NCBI RefSeq assembly: GCF_025290835.2
Contig: NZ_JAOCQD020000002.1
Coordinates: 868,001-932,000, forward strand
Length of the DNA: 64,000 nucleotides
Direction: 5' to 3'
Origin: Aquabacterium sp. OR-4
GTDB lineage: Bacteria > Pseudomonadota > Gammaproteobacteria > Burkholderiales > Burkholderiaceae_C
Shown here: positions 8,990-16,581 of the stretch, one piece after another
Layout: each line of letters starts with the position of its first letter
How positions within the stretch are numbered: position 1 is the stretch's first letter
The notes under the pieces: model-generated
The model's database searches: none
What the model was told of the DNA's origin: nothing
Seen by the model: the letters and a program-made list of their open reading frames with translations, nothing else
Position numbers and translations under genes: made by a program

Positions 8990-10788
8990 GCCACCACGCC
9001 CTCGCGCCTCGGATCGGCGCCGCCAAACCAGCCGTCGGGCGTGCGCTGGATGGCCTGCAGGCCGCTGGTCAGCGCCATCTCCAGCACCTTGTGGCCACGC
9101 GCCTGCAAGGCCTGCACGGTGGCCGGCGGGTAGCGCCCGGCCTCCAGCAGCAGCGGGCTGCCGCTGAACTGCGCCACATTGGGCAGGGCCACGGCCTGCT
9201 GGGCGTCCAGGCCCCAGGCCTGCAGGCCCAGCAGGGTCTTGGCCGTGAAGTGCGGAATGGCCGCGCCGCCCGGTGAGCCCAGCGTGGCCAGCAGCCGGCC
9301 CTGGGCATCGAACACCAGGGTCGGGCTCATGCTGCTGCGCGGCCGCTTGCCCGGCTGCACCCGGTTGGCCGCCGGCCGGCCCTGGGCATCGAGCGGCGCA
9401 AAGTTGAAGTCGGTGAGCTGGTTGTTCAGCAAAAAGCCGCCGGCCAGGCCGGTGCCGCCATCGCTCATCAGGTGCGCCCCGAAGGCGTACTCGATGCTGG
9501 ACGTGAAGGCCAGCGCCTGGCCGCGCGCGTCCACGATGCTGATGTGGCTGGTGCCCTGCTCGGGCTCGCCAGCGGCCACCGTGGGCGCGGCACGCGGGCC
9601 GATGCGGGCCGCTCTGTTTTGCAGATAGGCGGCATCGAGCAGGCTGTCCCAGCGGCCGGCCGGTGGCGCGGCAAAGTCGGGGTCGGCCACCCAGCGCTCG
9701 CGGTCGGCCTGGGCCAGCTTGGCGGCCTCGGCATACAGGTGCAGCCAGTCGGCCCCCGGCACGCCCTGCTGCAGCACCGGCGCGGCCGGCACCAGCGCCG
9801 GCGGCACCCGCTCCAGCAGGCCCAGGGTCTGCATCACCGCGATGTGGCCTGACGAGGGCGGCGGATGGCCGCACACCCGCAGCTGGCGCCAGGCGCTGCA
9901 CAGCGGCGCGCGCTCGATGGCGCGGTAGCTGGCCAGGTCGGCCAGGCTCAGCCGGCCGGGATTGCCGGCATGGCCGCGCACCCGGGCCACGATGTCGGCG
10001 GCAATGGGCCCCTGGTGCAGCGCATCGGCGCCCTGCGCGGCAATGGCGCGCAGCACCGCGGCCAATGCCGGGTTGCGCAGCCGGTGGCCCACCGGCCAGG
10101 GCTGGCCCTGGGCGTCCAGGAAGTAGGCCGCGGCCTGGGCATCGCGCCGCAGCTGCGGGGCCTGGCCGGCCAGCAGCGCATGCAGGCGCGGGCTGACGGC
10201 AAAGCCCTCGTCAGCCAGCGTGATGGCCGGCTGCATCAGCTGCGCCCACGGCAAGCGGCCGTGGCGCTGGTGCACGGCCTGCAGCAGGCGCAGCACGCCG
10301 GGCACGCCCACGGCCCGGCCACCCACCACGGCCTGCATCAAGGCCATGGGCTGGCCGTCGGGGGCCAGGAACAGGTGCTCGTCGGCAGCGGCCGGCGCCG
10401 TCTCGCGGCCATCCCAGGCGCTCACAGCCTGGCCGTCCCACAGCACCAGGAAACCGCCACCGCCGATGCCGCTGCTTTGCGGCTCCACCAGCGTCAGCAC
10501 CATCTGCACGGCCACTGCCGCATCCACCGCGCTGCCGCCGGCGGCCAGCATGCGCGCACCGGCCTCGGCGGCCAGCGGGTTGGCCGCGGCCACGGCCTGG
10601 CGTTGAAAGGCCCAGCCGGGTTTGGCGCTCAGGCCGCTGGCAGCCTCGGGCTGGGGGGGTGGCGATGCAGGGGCTGGTGCAGCCGGTGTGGGCCTGGCTT
10701 GCCAGGCACAGCCTGACAGCGTGAGTGCCGCGATGGCCGCGATGGCCGCCAGAGGCGCCACAGACGCCAGAAATGAAGAACGCCGCAT
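8980..10788 (-). CDS. ggt: Gamma-glutamyltranspeptidase, predicted lipoprotein
   Basis: GGT cleaves the gamma-glutamyl bond of glutathione and related compounds, or transfers the glutamyl group, outside the inner membrane. The 602-residue precursor has a lipoprotein signal peptide (lipobox LSGC, Cys27) and a Pro/Ala-rich spacer. The large-subunit region carries the substrate arginine in DGRETAPAAA (Arg128). Thr413 in QGTSHISIVD is the expected autocleavage site and catalytic nucleophile. GSPGGAAIPHF lies near the C-terminus. Length is normal. Lipid anchoring would keep it at the membrane rather than free in the periplasm. The upstream 237 bp to the next gene shows no recognisable gene. Confidence 0.94.
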   Translation of the reverse strand: MRRSSFLASVAPLAAIAAIAALTLSGCAWQARPTPAAPAPASPPPQPEAASGLSAKPGWAFQRQAVAAANPLAAEAGARMLAAGGSAVDAAVAVQMVLTLVEPQSSGIGGGGFLVLWDGQAVSAWDGRETAPAAADEHLFLAPDGQPMALMQAVVGGRAVGVPGVLRLLQAVHQRHGRLPWAQLMQPAITLADEGFAVSPRLHALLAGQAPQLRRDAQAAAYFLDAQGQPWPVGHRLRNPALAAVLRAIAAQGADALHQGPIAADIVARVRGHAGNPGRLSLADLASYRAIERAPLCSAWRQLRVCGHPPPSSGHIAVMQTLGLLERVPPALVPAAPVLQQGVPGADWLHLYAEAAKLAQADRERWVADPDFAAPPAGRWDSLLDAAYLQNRAARIGPRAAPTVAAGEPEQGTSHISIVDARGQALAFTSSIEYAFGAHLMSDGGTGLAGGFLLNNQLTDFNFAPLDAQGRPAANRVQPGKRPRSSMSPTLVFDAQGRLLATLGSPGGAAIPHFTAKTLLGLQAWGLDAQQAVALPNVAQFSGSPLLLEAGRYPPATVQALQARGHKVLEMALTSGLQAIQRTPDGWFGGADPRREGVVAGQ

Positions 10789-11025
10789 CGGCGCATGCTA
10801 GCGCTGGCGGCATGGTCGACGCTGTGCACAGACTGAACGCACCGTCTGAACGCACCAACCCAGCTTGGCGCGGCCTGCCCCGCTTGCAGCACGATGGGCC
10901 GGCATCGCACCAGCCCGCATTTGTGCGTTTGGCGTGACGAAACCCTGGAACTTTTTCACAGACGCATGAACTCGCCCCCAGCCTGGGCTAGCATCAACCC
11001 TTATTGAAGTACCCGCAAAGTCGGA

Positions 11026-12399
11026 ATGTCGTCTACGTCGCCGCCCGACAATGGATTTCCCAGCAATCCTTTCGCCCTGGCCAGCATCCTGCAGGCCGCG
11101 GAGTCGACCGAGATCGTCGCCGCGCGCGACATCGTCGATGACCACGGCATCAAGCTGCTGGCCGCCAACCTGAGCATCACGCCGCGGCTGCACCAGCAGC
11201 TGATCGACCGCAAGCTGCGCCATCCGCTCGAGACCAGCCTGCGCGTGGTGGACGGCGTGACGCACGACCACCTGGTGCGCGAGCTGTACCGCTTTGTCGA
11301 CGGGCCCGAGCCGCTGGCGCGTTTTGTGGCGCCGCTGGCCGCGCCGCTGACCCCGGCCGTGGCCTCGCTGCCGCTGCCGCCGGTGGTGCAGCTGCTGCTG
11401 ACCACCACCCACCGCCTGCAGCCCGACACCTTCTCGCATGCCGTGCGGGCCATGGCGCTGGCCGGCGCCCTGACCTGCGCGCTGGCCCCGAAGCGCCAGC
11501 CCACGCCGCAGGGACTGGTGGATGCGCTGCATGCCGGCCTGCTGCATGACATCGGCGACTTCTACCTCAACCCGGCCTACCAGGGCCTCAAGCGCCCGCT
11601 GCTGCCGGCCGAGTTTCGGCACCTGGCCGCACACCCGCAGGTCGGCGCGCTGCTGCTGCGCCATCTGGCCGGCGCGCCGCCCGCGGTGTGCCAGGCGGTG
11701 GCCGAGCACCATGAGCGCCTGGACGGCAGCGGCTACCCGGCGCAGGCCCAGGCGGCCCAGCTCAGCCCGCTGGGCCAGTTGATTGCGGTGGTGGAGGTGG
11801 CGCTGGGCCTGGCCACCGGCCATGCGGCCCAGATGCGCCATGCCGCCGAGCCCTGCGATGCCGAGGTGGAGGCCGCACGCTTTGCACGCCGGCTCGACTT
11901 TGTGCTGCGCTTCGTGGGCGGCGAACTCAACCACACCGCCTACGGGCCGCTGGTGCGCTGGGCCCGCACCCAGATGACCGCCGTGCCACTGACGCCCGAG
12001 CCGGCGCCCACGGGGGTGTTGACGCTGGCCGAAGAGATGACGGCGCTGGGCCAGTTGCTCGACCAGCTGTTGCGGCTGGTGGATGCTTTGGCCGGCCACC
12101 GCGACGCTGCGGCCGCCCGCGTGGCGGGCCGGGCGCGCCACCGCCTGAGCCGGCTGCGCCTGGCCGGCCATGCGATGGGCCTGTGGCTGCCGGCCGAGAT
12201 GACACCCGAGGCCAGCGACGCCGAGGCCGCCAGCGAGACCGTGGTGCTGCACGGACTGGCGCGGCGCGAACTGCGCCACCGCCTGCAAAGCCTGCGCCGC
12301 GACTGCCTGTGGCCCGAGACCGAGGCCGAGCTGCTGGTGCACCCTGCGCTGGCCCCGCTGTGGCAGGAGATCGACGACTGGCTGGCCACCACGCGCTGA
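11026..12399 (+). CDS. HD-GYP domain protein, probable cyclic-di-GMP phosphodiesterase
   Basis: HD-GYP proteins hydrolyse c-di-GMP with a metal centre and so affect motility and biofilm formation. In this 457-residue cytoplasmic protein the HD dyad is at 174-175 (LLHDIGD), a further metal-site His lies in AHPQVG, and HHERLDGSGYP at 228-238 keeps the GYP signature. The N-terminal 110 residues have no receiver domain but resemble the N-terminal segment often found before divergent HD-GYP domains (DIVDDHGIKLLAAN). The C-terminal 150 residues are predicted helical with unknown role. No cognate GGDEF gene is adjacent. Catalytic residues appear intact, so activity is plausible. Confidence 0.82.
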   Translation: MSSTSPPDNGFPSNPFALASILQAAESTEIVAARDIVDDHGIKLLAANLSITPRLHQQLIDRKLRHPLETSLRVVDGVTHDHLVRELYRFVDGPEPLARFVAPLAAPLTPAVASLPLPPVVQLLLTTTHRLQPDTFSHAVRAMALAGALTCALAPKRQPTPQGLVDALHAGLLHDIGDFYLNPAYQGLKRPLLPAEFRHLAAHPQVGALLLRHLAGAPPAVCQAVAEHHERLDGSGYPAQAQAAQLSPLGQLIAVVEVALGLATGHAAQMRHAAEPCDAEVEAARFARRLDFVLRFVGGELNHTAYGPLVRWARTQMTAVPLTPEPAPTGVLTLAEEMTALGQLLDQLLRLVDALAGHRDAAAARVAGRARHRLSRLRLAGHAMGLWLPAEMTPEASDAEAASETVVLHGLARRELRHRLQSLRRDCLWPETEAELLVHPALAPLWQEIDDWLATTR

Positions 12400-12417
12400 C
12401 CCTGCACGGGTCAGCGC
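12393..12417. terminator. Perfect hairpin between convergent genes
   Basis: GCGCTGACCC / GGGTCAGCGC with a 5-nt loop. The TGA stop of the HD-GYP gene lies in the left arm, and the scoB stop is 11 bp beyond the right arm. It has no U-tract, so it may be a weak or factor-assisted bidirectional terminator. Confidence 0.5.
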
Positions 12418-12427
12418 GCGGGTGGCG

Positions 12428-13066
12428 TCACTGCAGCGCCACGCCGGTCTTGCTTTGCAGCTCGTCGCGGGTGACGCCCGGCGCCATCTCCACCACCTTC
12501 AGGCCGTGCGGGGTGACATCGAGCACCGCCAGGTCGGTGATGATGCGGTCGACCACGCCCACGCCGGTGAGCGGCAGGGTGCAGGCGGGCAGGATCTTCA
12601 GGTCGAAGCCGCCGTCCTTCTTGCGTGCCACGTGCTCCATCAGCACCACCACGCTCTTCACGCCGGCCACCAGGTCCATCGCGCCGCCCATGCCCTTGAC
12701 CATCTTGCCGGGGATCATCCAGTTGGCCAGGTCACCCTTCTCGCTGACCTGCATGGCGCCCAGGATGCTGAGGTTGATCTTGCCGCCGCGGATCATCGCG
12801 AAGCTGTCGTGGCTGCCGAAAATGCTGCTGCCGGGCAGCGTGGTCACGGTCTGCTTGCCGGCGTTGATCAGGTCGGGGTCGACCTCGCTCTCGTCGGGGA
12901 AGGCGCCGATGCCCATCATGCCGTTCTCGCTCTGCAGCCACACCTCGATGTCGGGCGACACGAAGTTGGCCACCAGCGTGGGCAGGCCGATGCCCAGGTT
13001 CACGTAGAAGCCGTCCTGCAGTTCCTTGGCCGCGCGGGCGGCCATTTCGTCGTGGGTCCAGGCCAT
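12428..13066 (-). CDS. scoB: 3-oxoacid CoA-transferase subunit B
   Basis: This beta subunit of a class I CoA transferase moves CoA between succinyl-CoA (or acetyl-CoA) and a 3-oxoacid such as acetoacetate. The 212-residue product has the catalytic glutamate in SENGMMG (Glu47), the glycine-rich GIGLPT at 25-30, [14 protein letters not shown] and [10 protein letters not shown]. The start with a GGAGG site 8 nt upstream is preferred over an in-frame ATG 36 bp further up. scoA lies upstream in the same direction, separated by 84 bp holding an intergenic hairpin element. A succinyl-CoA:3-ketoacid transferase and a beta-ketoadipate transferase cannot be told apart from sequence alone; the fatty-acid setting favours the first. 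Confidence 0.92.
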   Translation of the reverse strand: MAWTHDEMAARAAKELQDGFYVNLGIGLPTLVANFVSPDIEVWLQSENGMMGIGAFPDESEVDPDLINAGKQTVTTLPGSSIFGSHDSFAMIRGGKINLSILGAMQVSEKGDLANWMIPGKMVKGMGGAMDLVAGVKSVVVLMEHVARKKDGGFDLKILPACTLPLTGVGVVDRIITDLAVLDVTPHGLKVVEMAPGVTRDELQSKTGVALQ

Positions 13067-13079
13067 GTCAAGCCTCCTG

Positions 13080-13145
13080 CCGAGCCGCCTCAAAGGAGGC
13101 ATGCGCCCCCTCGGGGGGCAGTGAATGAAATGAACGTGGGGGCAT
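13080..13145. repeat. Intergenic GC-rich hairpin element between scoA and scoB
   Basis: Two adjacent hairpins are visible: GCCTC-AAAG-GAGGC, then GCCCCC-TCG-GGGGGC, followed by an AT-richer stretch and GTGGGGGC. I recall similar CCCCCTCGGGGGGC elements between genes in Comamonadaceae; related pieces occur here at 18683-18750 and 62541-62612. It may act as an mRNA stabiliser or attenuator between the two subunits. Confidence 0.6.
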
Positions 13146-13150
13146 CATGT

Positions 13151-13861
13151 TCAAACTCCCTTCGGGTTTTGCTTGGTGGTGCGCTTCTCGATGCGCTTCT
13201 CGGGCGTGGCATTGAGCACCAGGCGGTGCACGTAGATGCCGGGCAGGTGCACCGCGTCGGGGTCGAAGCTGCCGGTCTCGACGATCTCCTCCACCTCCAC
13301 CACGCTGATCTTGCCGGCCATGATGGCCGCCGGGTTGAAGTTGCGCGCGGTGCGCCGGAAGATCAGGTTGCCGCTCTTGTCGGCCTTCCAGGCCTTGCCC
13401 AGCGCCACATCGGGCACCAGGGCACGCTCCATCACATAGGTGTGGCCGTCGAACTCGCGCTGCTCCTTGCCCTCGGCCACCAGCGTGCCCACGCCGGTGC
13501 GCGTGAAGAAGGCCGGAATGCCTGCGCCGCCGGCGCGCAGGCGCTCGGCCAGCGTGCCCTGGGGCGTGAACTCCAGCTCCAGCTCCTTGGCCAGGTACTG
13601 GCGCTCGAACTCCTTGTTCTCGCCCACGTAGCTGCTGATCATCTTGCGGATCTGGCGCGTCTCGAGCAGCTTGCCCAGGCCGAAGCCATCAACGCCGGCG
13701 TTGTTGGAGATGACGGTGAGGTCCTTGGCGCCGCTGTCCTTGAGCGCCTCGATCAGCGCCTCGGGGATGCCGCACAGGCCGAAACCGCCCACGGCCAGCA
13801 ACTGGCCGTCGCGCACGATGCCGGCCAGGGCCGCCGCCGCGCTGGGGTAGATCTTGTTCAT
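13151..13861 (-). CDS. scoA: 3-oxoacid CoA-transferase subunit A
   Basis: Alpha subunit of the same CoA transferase, 236 residues, starting MNKIYPSA with GGAG 10 nt upstream. It shows the family signature GGFGLCGIPEALI near residues 25-37, the SNNAGVDGFGLG segment and GAGIPAFFTRTGVGT, all conserved in SCOT/PcaI-type alpha subunits. It is first in the scoAB unit and is expressed away from a thioesterase gene across a region with repeated TTACGTA sites, so both are probably under one regulator. Confidence 0.92.
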   Translation of the reverse strand: MNKIYPSAAAALAGIVRDGQLLAVGGFGLCGIPEALIEALKDSGAKDLTVISNNAGVDGFGLGKLLETRQIRKMISSYVGENKEFERQYLAKELELEFTPQGTLAERLRAGGAGIPAFFTRTGVGTLVAEGKEQREFDGHTYVMERALVPDVALGKAWKADKSGNLIFRRTARNFNPAAIMAGKISVVEVEEIVETGSFDPDAVHLPGIYVHRLVLNATPEKRIEKRTTKQNPKGV

Positions 13862-13919
13862 GGGGTGGATGCTCCGCAAATGGGCAGGAGTGGTGGAAGC
13901 AAATTCGGCGCAAAGCGTA

Positions 13920-13963
13920 CTACGTATGGCATTACGTAGGTGTTACGTAAGATCGCTTACGGA
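13920..13963. promoter_or_regulatory. Array of TTACGTA operator-like sites
   Basis: Between the divergent scoA and thioesterase starts, TACGTA cores occur at 13921-13926, 13933-13938 and 13944-13949 (the last inside the palindrome TTACGTAA), with a degenerate TTACGGA at 13957-13963. Spacings of 12, 11 and about 13 bp place them near one helical face. AT-rich repeated half-sites stand out in this GC-rich DNA and suggest a TetR- or GntR-type acyl-CoA-responsive repressor. The regulator is not identified. Confidence 0.55.
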
Positions 13964-14008
13964 ACATGCCCGAGCCCGCACCGCCCACGCCTGGAGACAC
14001 TGCCCACC

Positions 14009-14452
14009 ATGAGCCAAGACCCCACCCCCGAGCTGGACGCAGCCGCGCTGCAGACCCTGCTGAGCGAGCTGTTTGCCCCGTGGGTGCAGGAGCTGCAGCT
14101 GCGCGTGCTGCACACCCGCCGTGGCGCGGTGACGCTGGCGCTGCCGGTCACGCCGCGGCATGTGCACGCCGGCCAGGTGCTGTGCGGCCAGACCCTGATG
14201 GCGGCCGCCGACACCGCCATGGTGCTGGCTGCCAGCAGCCAGCTGGGCGGCTTCAGGCCGATGACCACGGTGCAGCTGCAAACCAGCTTTCTGCGCCCCA
14301 TCCCCGGCAGCCAGACCGCGACCGCCGGCGAGGCCCAGGTGGTGGCCCGCGTGCTGCGCGCCGGCAAGAGCCTGGTGTTCGGCGAGATCGAGCTGTTGGA
14401 TGCCCAAGGCCGCCTGGCCGCGCACGCCACCACCACCTGCGCCCTGCTGTAG
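14009..14452 (+). CDS. PaaI-type hotdog thioesterase
   Basis: The 147-residue product is a single hotdog-fold domain. HAGQVLCGQTLMAAADTA matches the PaaI/acyl-CoA thioesterase helix, where the Gly-rich turn and acidic residue form the active site. The TTVQLQTSFLRPIPG strand and the C-terminal TTTCALL are also typical. It probably hydrolyses aryl- or acyl-CoA to release CoA. The ATG at 14009 is preferred because the frame upstream crosses the operator array. It shares its promoter region with scoAB. Confidence 0.82.
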   Translation: MSQDPTPELDAAALQTLLSELFAPWVQELQLRVLHTRRGAVTLALPVTPRHVHAGQVLCGQTLMAAADTAMVLAASSQLGGFRPMTTVQLQTSFLRPIPGSQTATAGEAQVVARVLRAGKSLVFGEIELLDAQGRLAAHATTTCALL

Positions 14453-14470
14453 GTTCGCGCCCGGCCCGGC

Positions 14471-14540
14471 CCCGACTCGTCCCGACACGGCCCGACAACG
14501 CCCGACACGGCCCGACAACGCCCGACACGGCCCGGCACGT
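14471..14540. repeat. Decameric tandem repeat
   Basis: Seven consecutive 10-bp units of the form CCCGAC(A/T)(A/C)GG or CCCGACAACG fill the gap between the thioesterase stop and the PAS-LuxR gene. Within it a 20-bp double unit alternates. No coding role is evident. Confidence 0.75.
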
Positions 14541-14601
14541 TCAGCCGCCCATCGGCCGCCCCGCCCGCGCTGGCGCGCGACCCATTGTTCAAGCCCTGCC
14601 C

Positions 14602-15177
14602 ATGCCCGACCTGCCGCTCGACTACCGCACCGCCTTCGACCTGGCGCCGATCGGCCTGGTGCTCAGCCGCCAGCGCCAGATCGTCGACTGCAACCGCCAG
14701 CTGCTGGCGATGTTTGGCGCCGAGCGCGAGCAGCTGGTGGGCCAGAGCTTCGAGATGCTGTACCCCTCGCCCGACGAGTTCGAGCGCACCGGCGCGCGCA
14801 TCGTGGCCGCGCTCGATGCCCAGGGCTGGTACGCCGACGAGCGGGTGATGAAGCGCGTGGGCTCGGTGTACGGCGGCGCGGCGCGGGGCGAGCTGTTCTG
14901 GTGCCATGTGAGCGGGCGTGCGCTCGATCCGGCGGCACCGCACGCGGCCGGCATCTGGGCCTTTGAAGACCTCAGCGCACGCCGCAAGCTCAAGCTCGAC
15001 TTCACGCCACGCGAGCGCGAGATCGCCGCGCTGCTGATCGAGGGCCTCACCAGCAAGCAGATCGGCAAGCGGCTCGAGATCAGCCCGCGCACGGTGGACG
15101 TGTACCGCGCCCGGCTGATGCGCAAGGCCGGCGCGGCCACCACGCCCGAGCTGGTGCACAAGCTGCTGAGCGGCTGA
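14602..15177 (+). CDS. PAS-LuxR family transcriptional regulator
   Basis: A 191-residue cytoplasmic regulator. Residues 1-125 form a PAS domain (FDLAPIGLVLSRQRQIVDCN, LVGQSFEMLYPS). Residues 134-191 form a LuxR/FixJ helix-turn-helix (FTPREREIAALLIEGLTSKQ, then IGKRLEISPRTVDVYRARLM). There is no receiver or autoinducer-binding domain, so the signal is probably a ligand or redox cue sensed by PAS. Codons upstream of the chosen ATG read through the decameric repeat and are unlikely to be translated. Its targets are unknown; the nearby acyl-CoA genes are candidates. Confidence 0.8.
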   Translation: MPDLPLDYRTAFDLAPIGLVLSRQRQIVDCNRQLLAMFGAEREQLVGQSFEMLYPSPDEFERTGARIVAALDAQGWYADERVMKRVGSVYGGAARGELFWCHVSGRALDPAAPHAAGIWAFEDLSARRKLKLDFTPREREIAALLIEGLTSKQIGKRLEISPRTVDVYRARLMRKAGAATTPELVHKLLSG

Positions 15178-15259
15178 GCCGCTGCAACGGCCGCTGCTGC
15201 GCGGGCCCAGGGCGGCCAGCCCCTGTCATCGCGGCCCCCGCATCGGGCGTTAGACGGGC

Positions 15260-16357
15260 ATGAACCTCCGCCACCCAACTGCCCTGCGCGGCGCGCGCCG
15301 CCTGCTGGCACTGATCGCCCTGGCCGGCCTGCAGGCCGCTGCCCATGCCGAGCTGGTGCTCTACGAGCACGACGACTACGGCGGCCGCCAGTTCAGCACC
15401 CGCGCGCGCAGCACGCCCGACCTGGCCGCCGAGGGTTTCAACGACCGCGCCTCGTCGGCCGTGGTGCGCAGCGGCCGCTGGCAGCTGTGCACCGATGCCG
15501 AGTTTCGCGGCCAGTGCATCACCTTGTCGGCCGGCAGCTACCCCTCGCTGCGCGGCGTGGGCCTGAACGACAGCGTCTCGTCGGTGCGCGAACTGGGCGA
15601 TTGGGGCGGCGGCTGGGCCGGCCGTGGCGATGCCATCGAGCTCTACGAGCACGATGACCTCGAAGGCCAGCGCCTGGGCAGCAACAGCCCGGTGGTCGAT
15701 CTGGCGCGGCGCGACTTCAACGACCGCGCCTCGTCGGTCTTGATCCGCAGCGGCCGCTGGGATCTGTGCAGCGACGCCGACTTTCGCGGCCGCTGCGTCA
15801 CGCTGGGCCCGGGCCGCTACACCCAGCTGCGCGACCAGGGCCTGAACGACGCCGTGTCGTCGCTGCGGCCCAGCAGCGGGCCGCCGGCCTGGGGCGGTGG
15901 CCGGCCCAATGGCGGCTGGCACAACGACGACGGCTCGGTACCCGAAATCACGCTGGGCATCCAGCGCTATGGCCGCGCCACCTTCAGCAATGGCTGCGTG
16001 GTGTACTACAACCCGGCCGGCCAGCGCCTGCAAAACCTGCCGTCCTGCGATGGCCGCCAGATCCGCCGCGCCGACGAGAGCATGAGCCGCTACCGCGCCG
16101 ACCAAGGCCTCGACCGCCCCGAGCACACCCACCCCTGGAGCCGCCCGCGGCCACCGGGCGGCCTGCTGCGCGAAGAGTCGGCGCCCGAGATCTTTGCCGG
16201 CAACAACCGCGAGGCCGAGGTCGTGTTCCGCGACAACTGCATCGTGTACTACGCCGCCAGCGGCCGGCGCTGGCGCCAGCTGGCCAACTGCACGCCCGAG
16301 CAGCTGCGCCGCGCCGATGCGGCGATGGCCAGCTTCCGGCGCGCGCAGGGCTGGTAA
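15260..16357 (+). CDS. Secreted beta/gamma-crystallin family protein with duplicated C-terminal domain
   Basis: The 365-residue precursor has a signal peptide (cleavage after AHA, about residue 30) and two beta/gamma-crystallin domains at about 31-112 and 125-205. Each domain has two Greek-key halves, and the four calcium double-clamp motifs FNDRASS, LNDSVSS, FNDRASS and LNDAVSS are intact. Each crystallin domain also carries a Cys pair. After a Gly/Pro linker come two related units of about 50 residues (NGCVVYYNPAGQRLQNLPSC and DNCIVYYAASGRRWRQLANC, each followed by a helix R-R-A-D-x-x-M). I do not recognise that C-terminal unit. Calcium-stabilised envelope or extracellular function is likely; the specific role is unknown. 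Confidence 0.82.
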   Translation: MNLRHPTALRGARRLLALIALAGLQAAAHAELVLYEHDDYGGRQFSTRARSTPDLAAEGFNDRASSAVVRSGRWQLCTDAEFRGQCITLSAGSYPSLRGVGLNDSVSSVRELGDWGGGWAGRGDAIELYEHDDLEGQRLGSNSPVVDLARRDFNDRASSVLIRSGRWDLCSDADFRGRCVTLGPGRYTQLRDQGLNDAVSSLRPSSGPPAWGGGRPNGGWHNDDGSVPEITLGIQRYGRATFSNGCVVYYNPAGQRLQNLPSCDGRQIRRADESMSRYRADQGLDRPEHTHPWSRPRPPGGLLREESAPEIFAGNNREAEVVFRDNCIVYYAASGRRWRQLANCTPEQLRRADAAMASFRRAQGW

Positions 16358-16463
16358 GCCGGGGCCGCGGCGGCCACCGCCGCCGGGCACCCGCGCGGCG
16401 GCCGTATTCCGCTGATCGGCATGCAGCAGACCGCTCGGGCGGCTGCGGGTTCTCTCTAGGTGC

Positions 16464-16478
16464 CGCGTGACTCACGCG
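16464..16478. promoter_or_regulatory. Perfect 15-bp palindrome upstream of the fatty-acid oxidation genes
   Basis: CGCGTGA-C-TCACGCG lies about 100 bp before the FadB-like gene, and the sequence also reads as a direct repeat of CGCGTGAC. It is a plausible operator for an acyl-CoA-responsive repressor. The remaining 224-bp intergenic region shows no gene. Confidence 0.4.
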
Positions 16479-16581
16479 TGACGGGGCCATCGGGTATCGC
16501 CATGCAGAATGGCTTGCAGACAGGCGTGGCGGCCGCCAGGCGCGCCCGCGTTTCGTGCACCGATTCCATGGAGACCCGAGC

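Noticed and set aside
10789..11025. Small gene between ggt and the HD-GYP gene
   Set aside because: Short frames there have no ribosome binding site or recognisable sequence; treated as promoter region.
14471..14540. Possible CRISPR array
   Set aside because: Units are 10 bp and contiguous with no spacers; no cas genes anywhere in the window.
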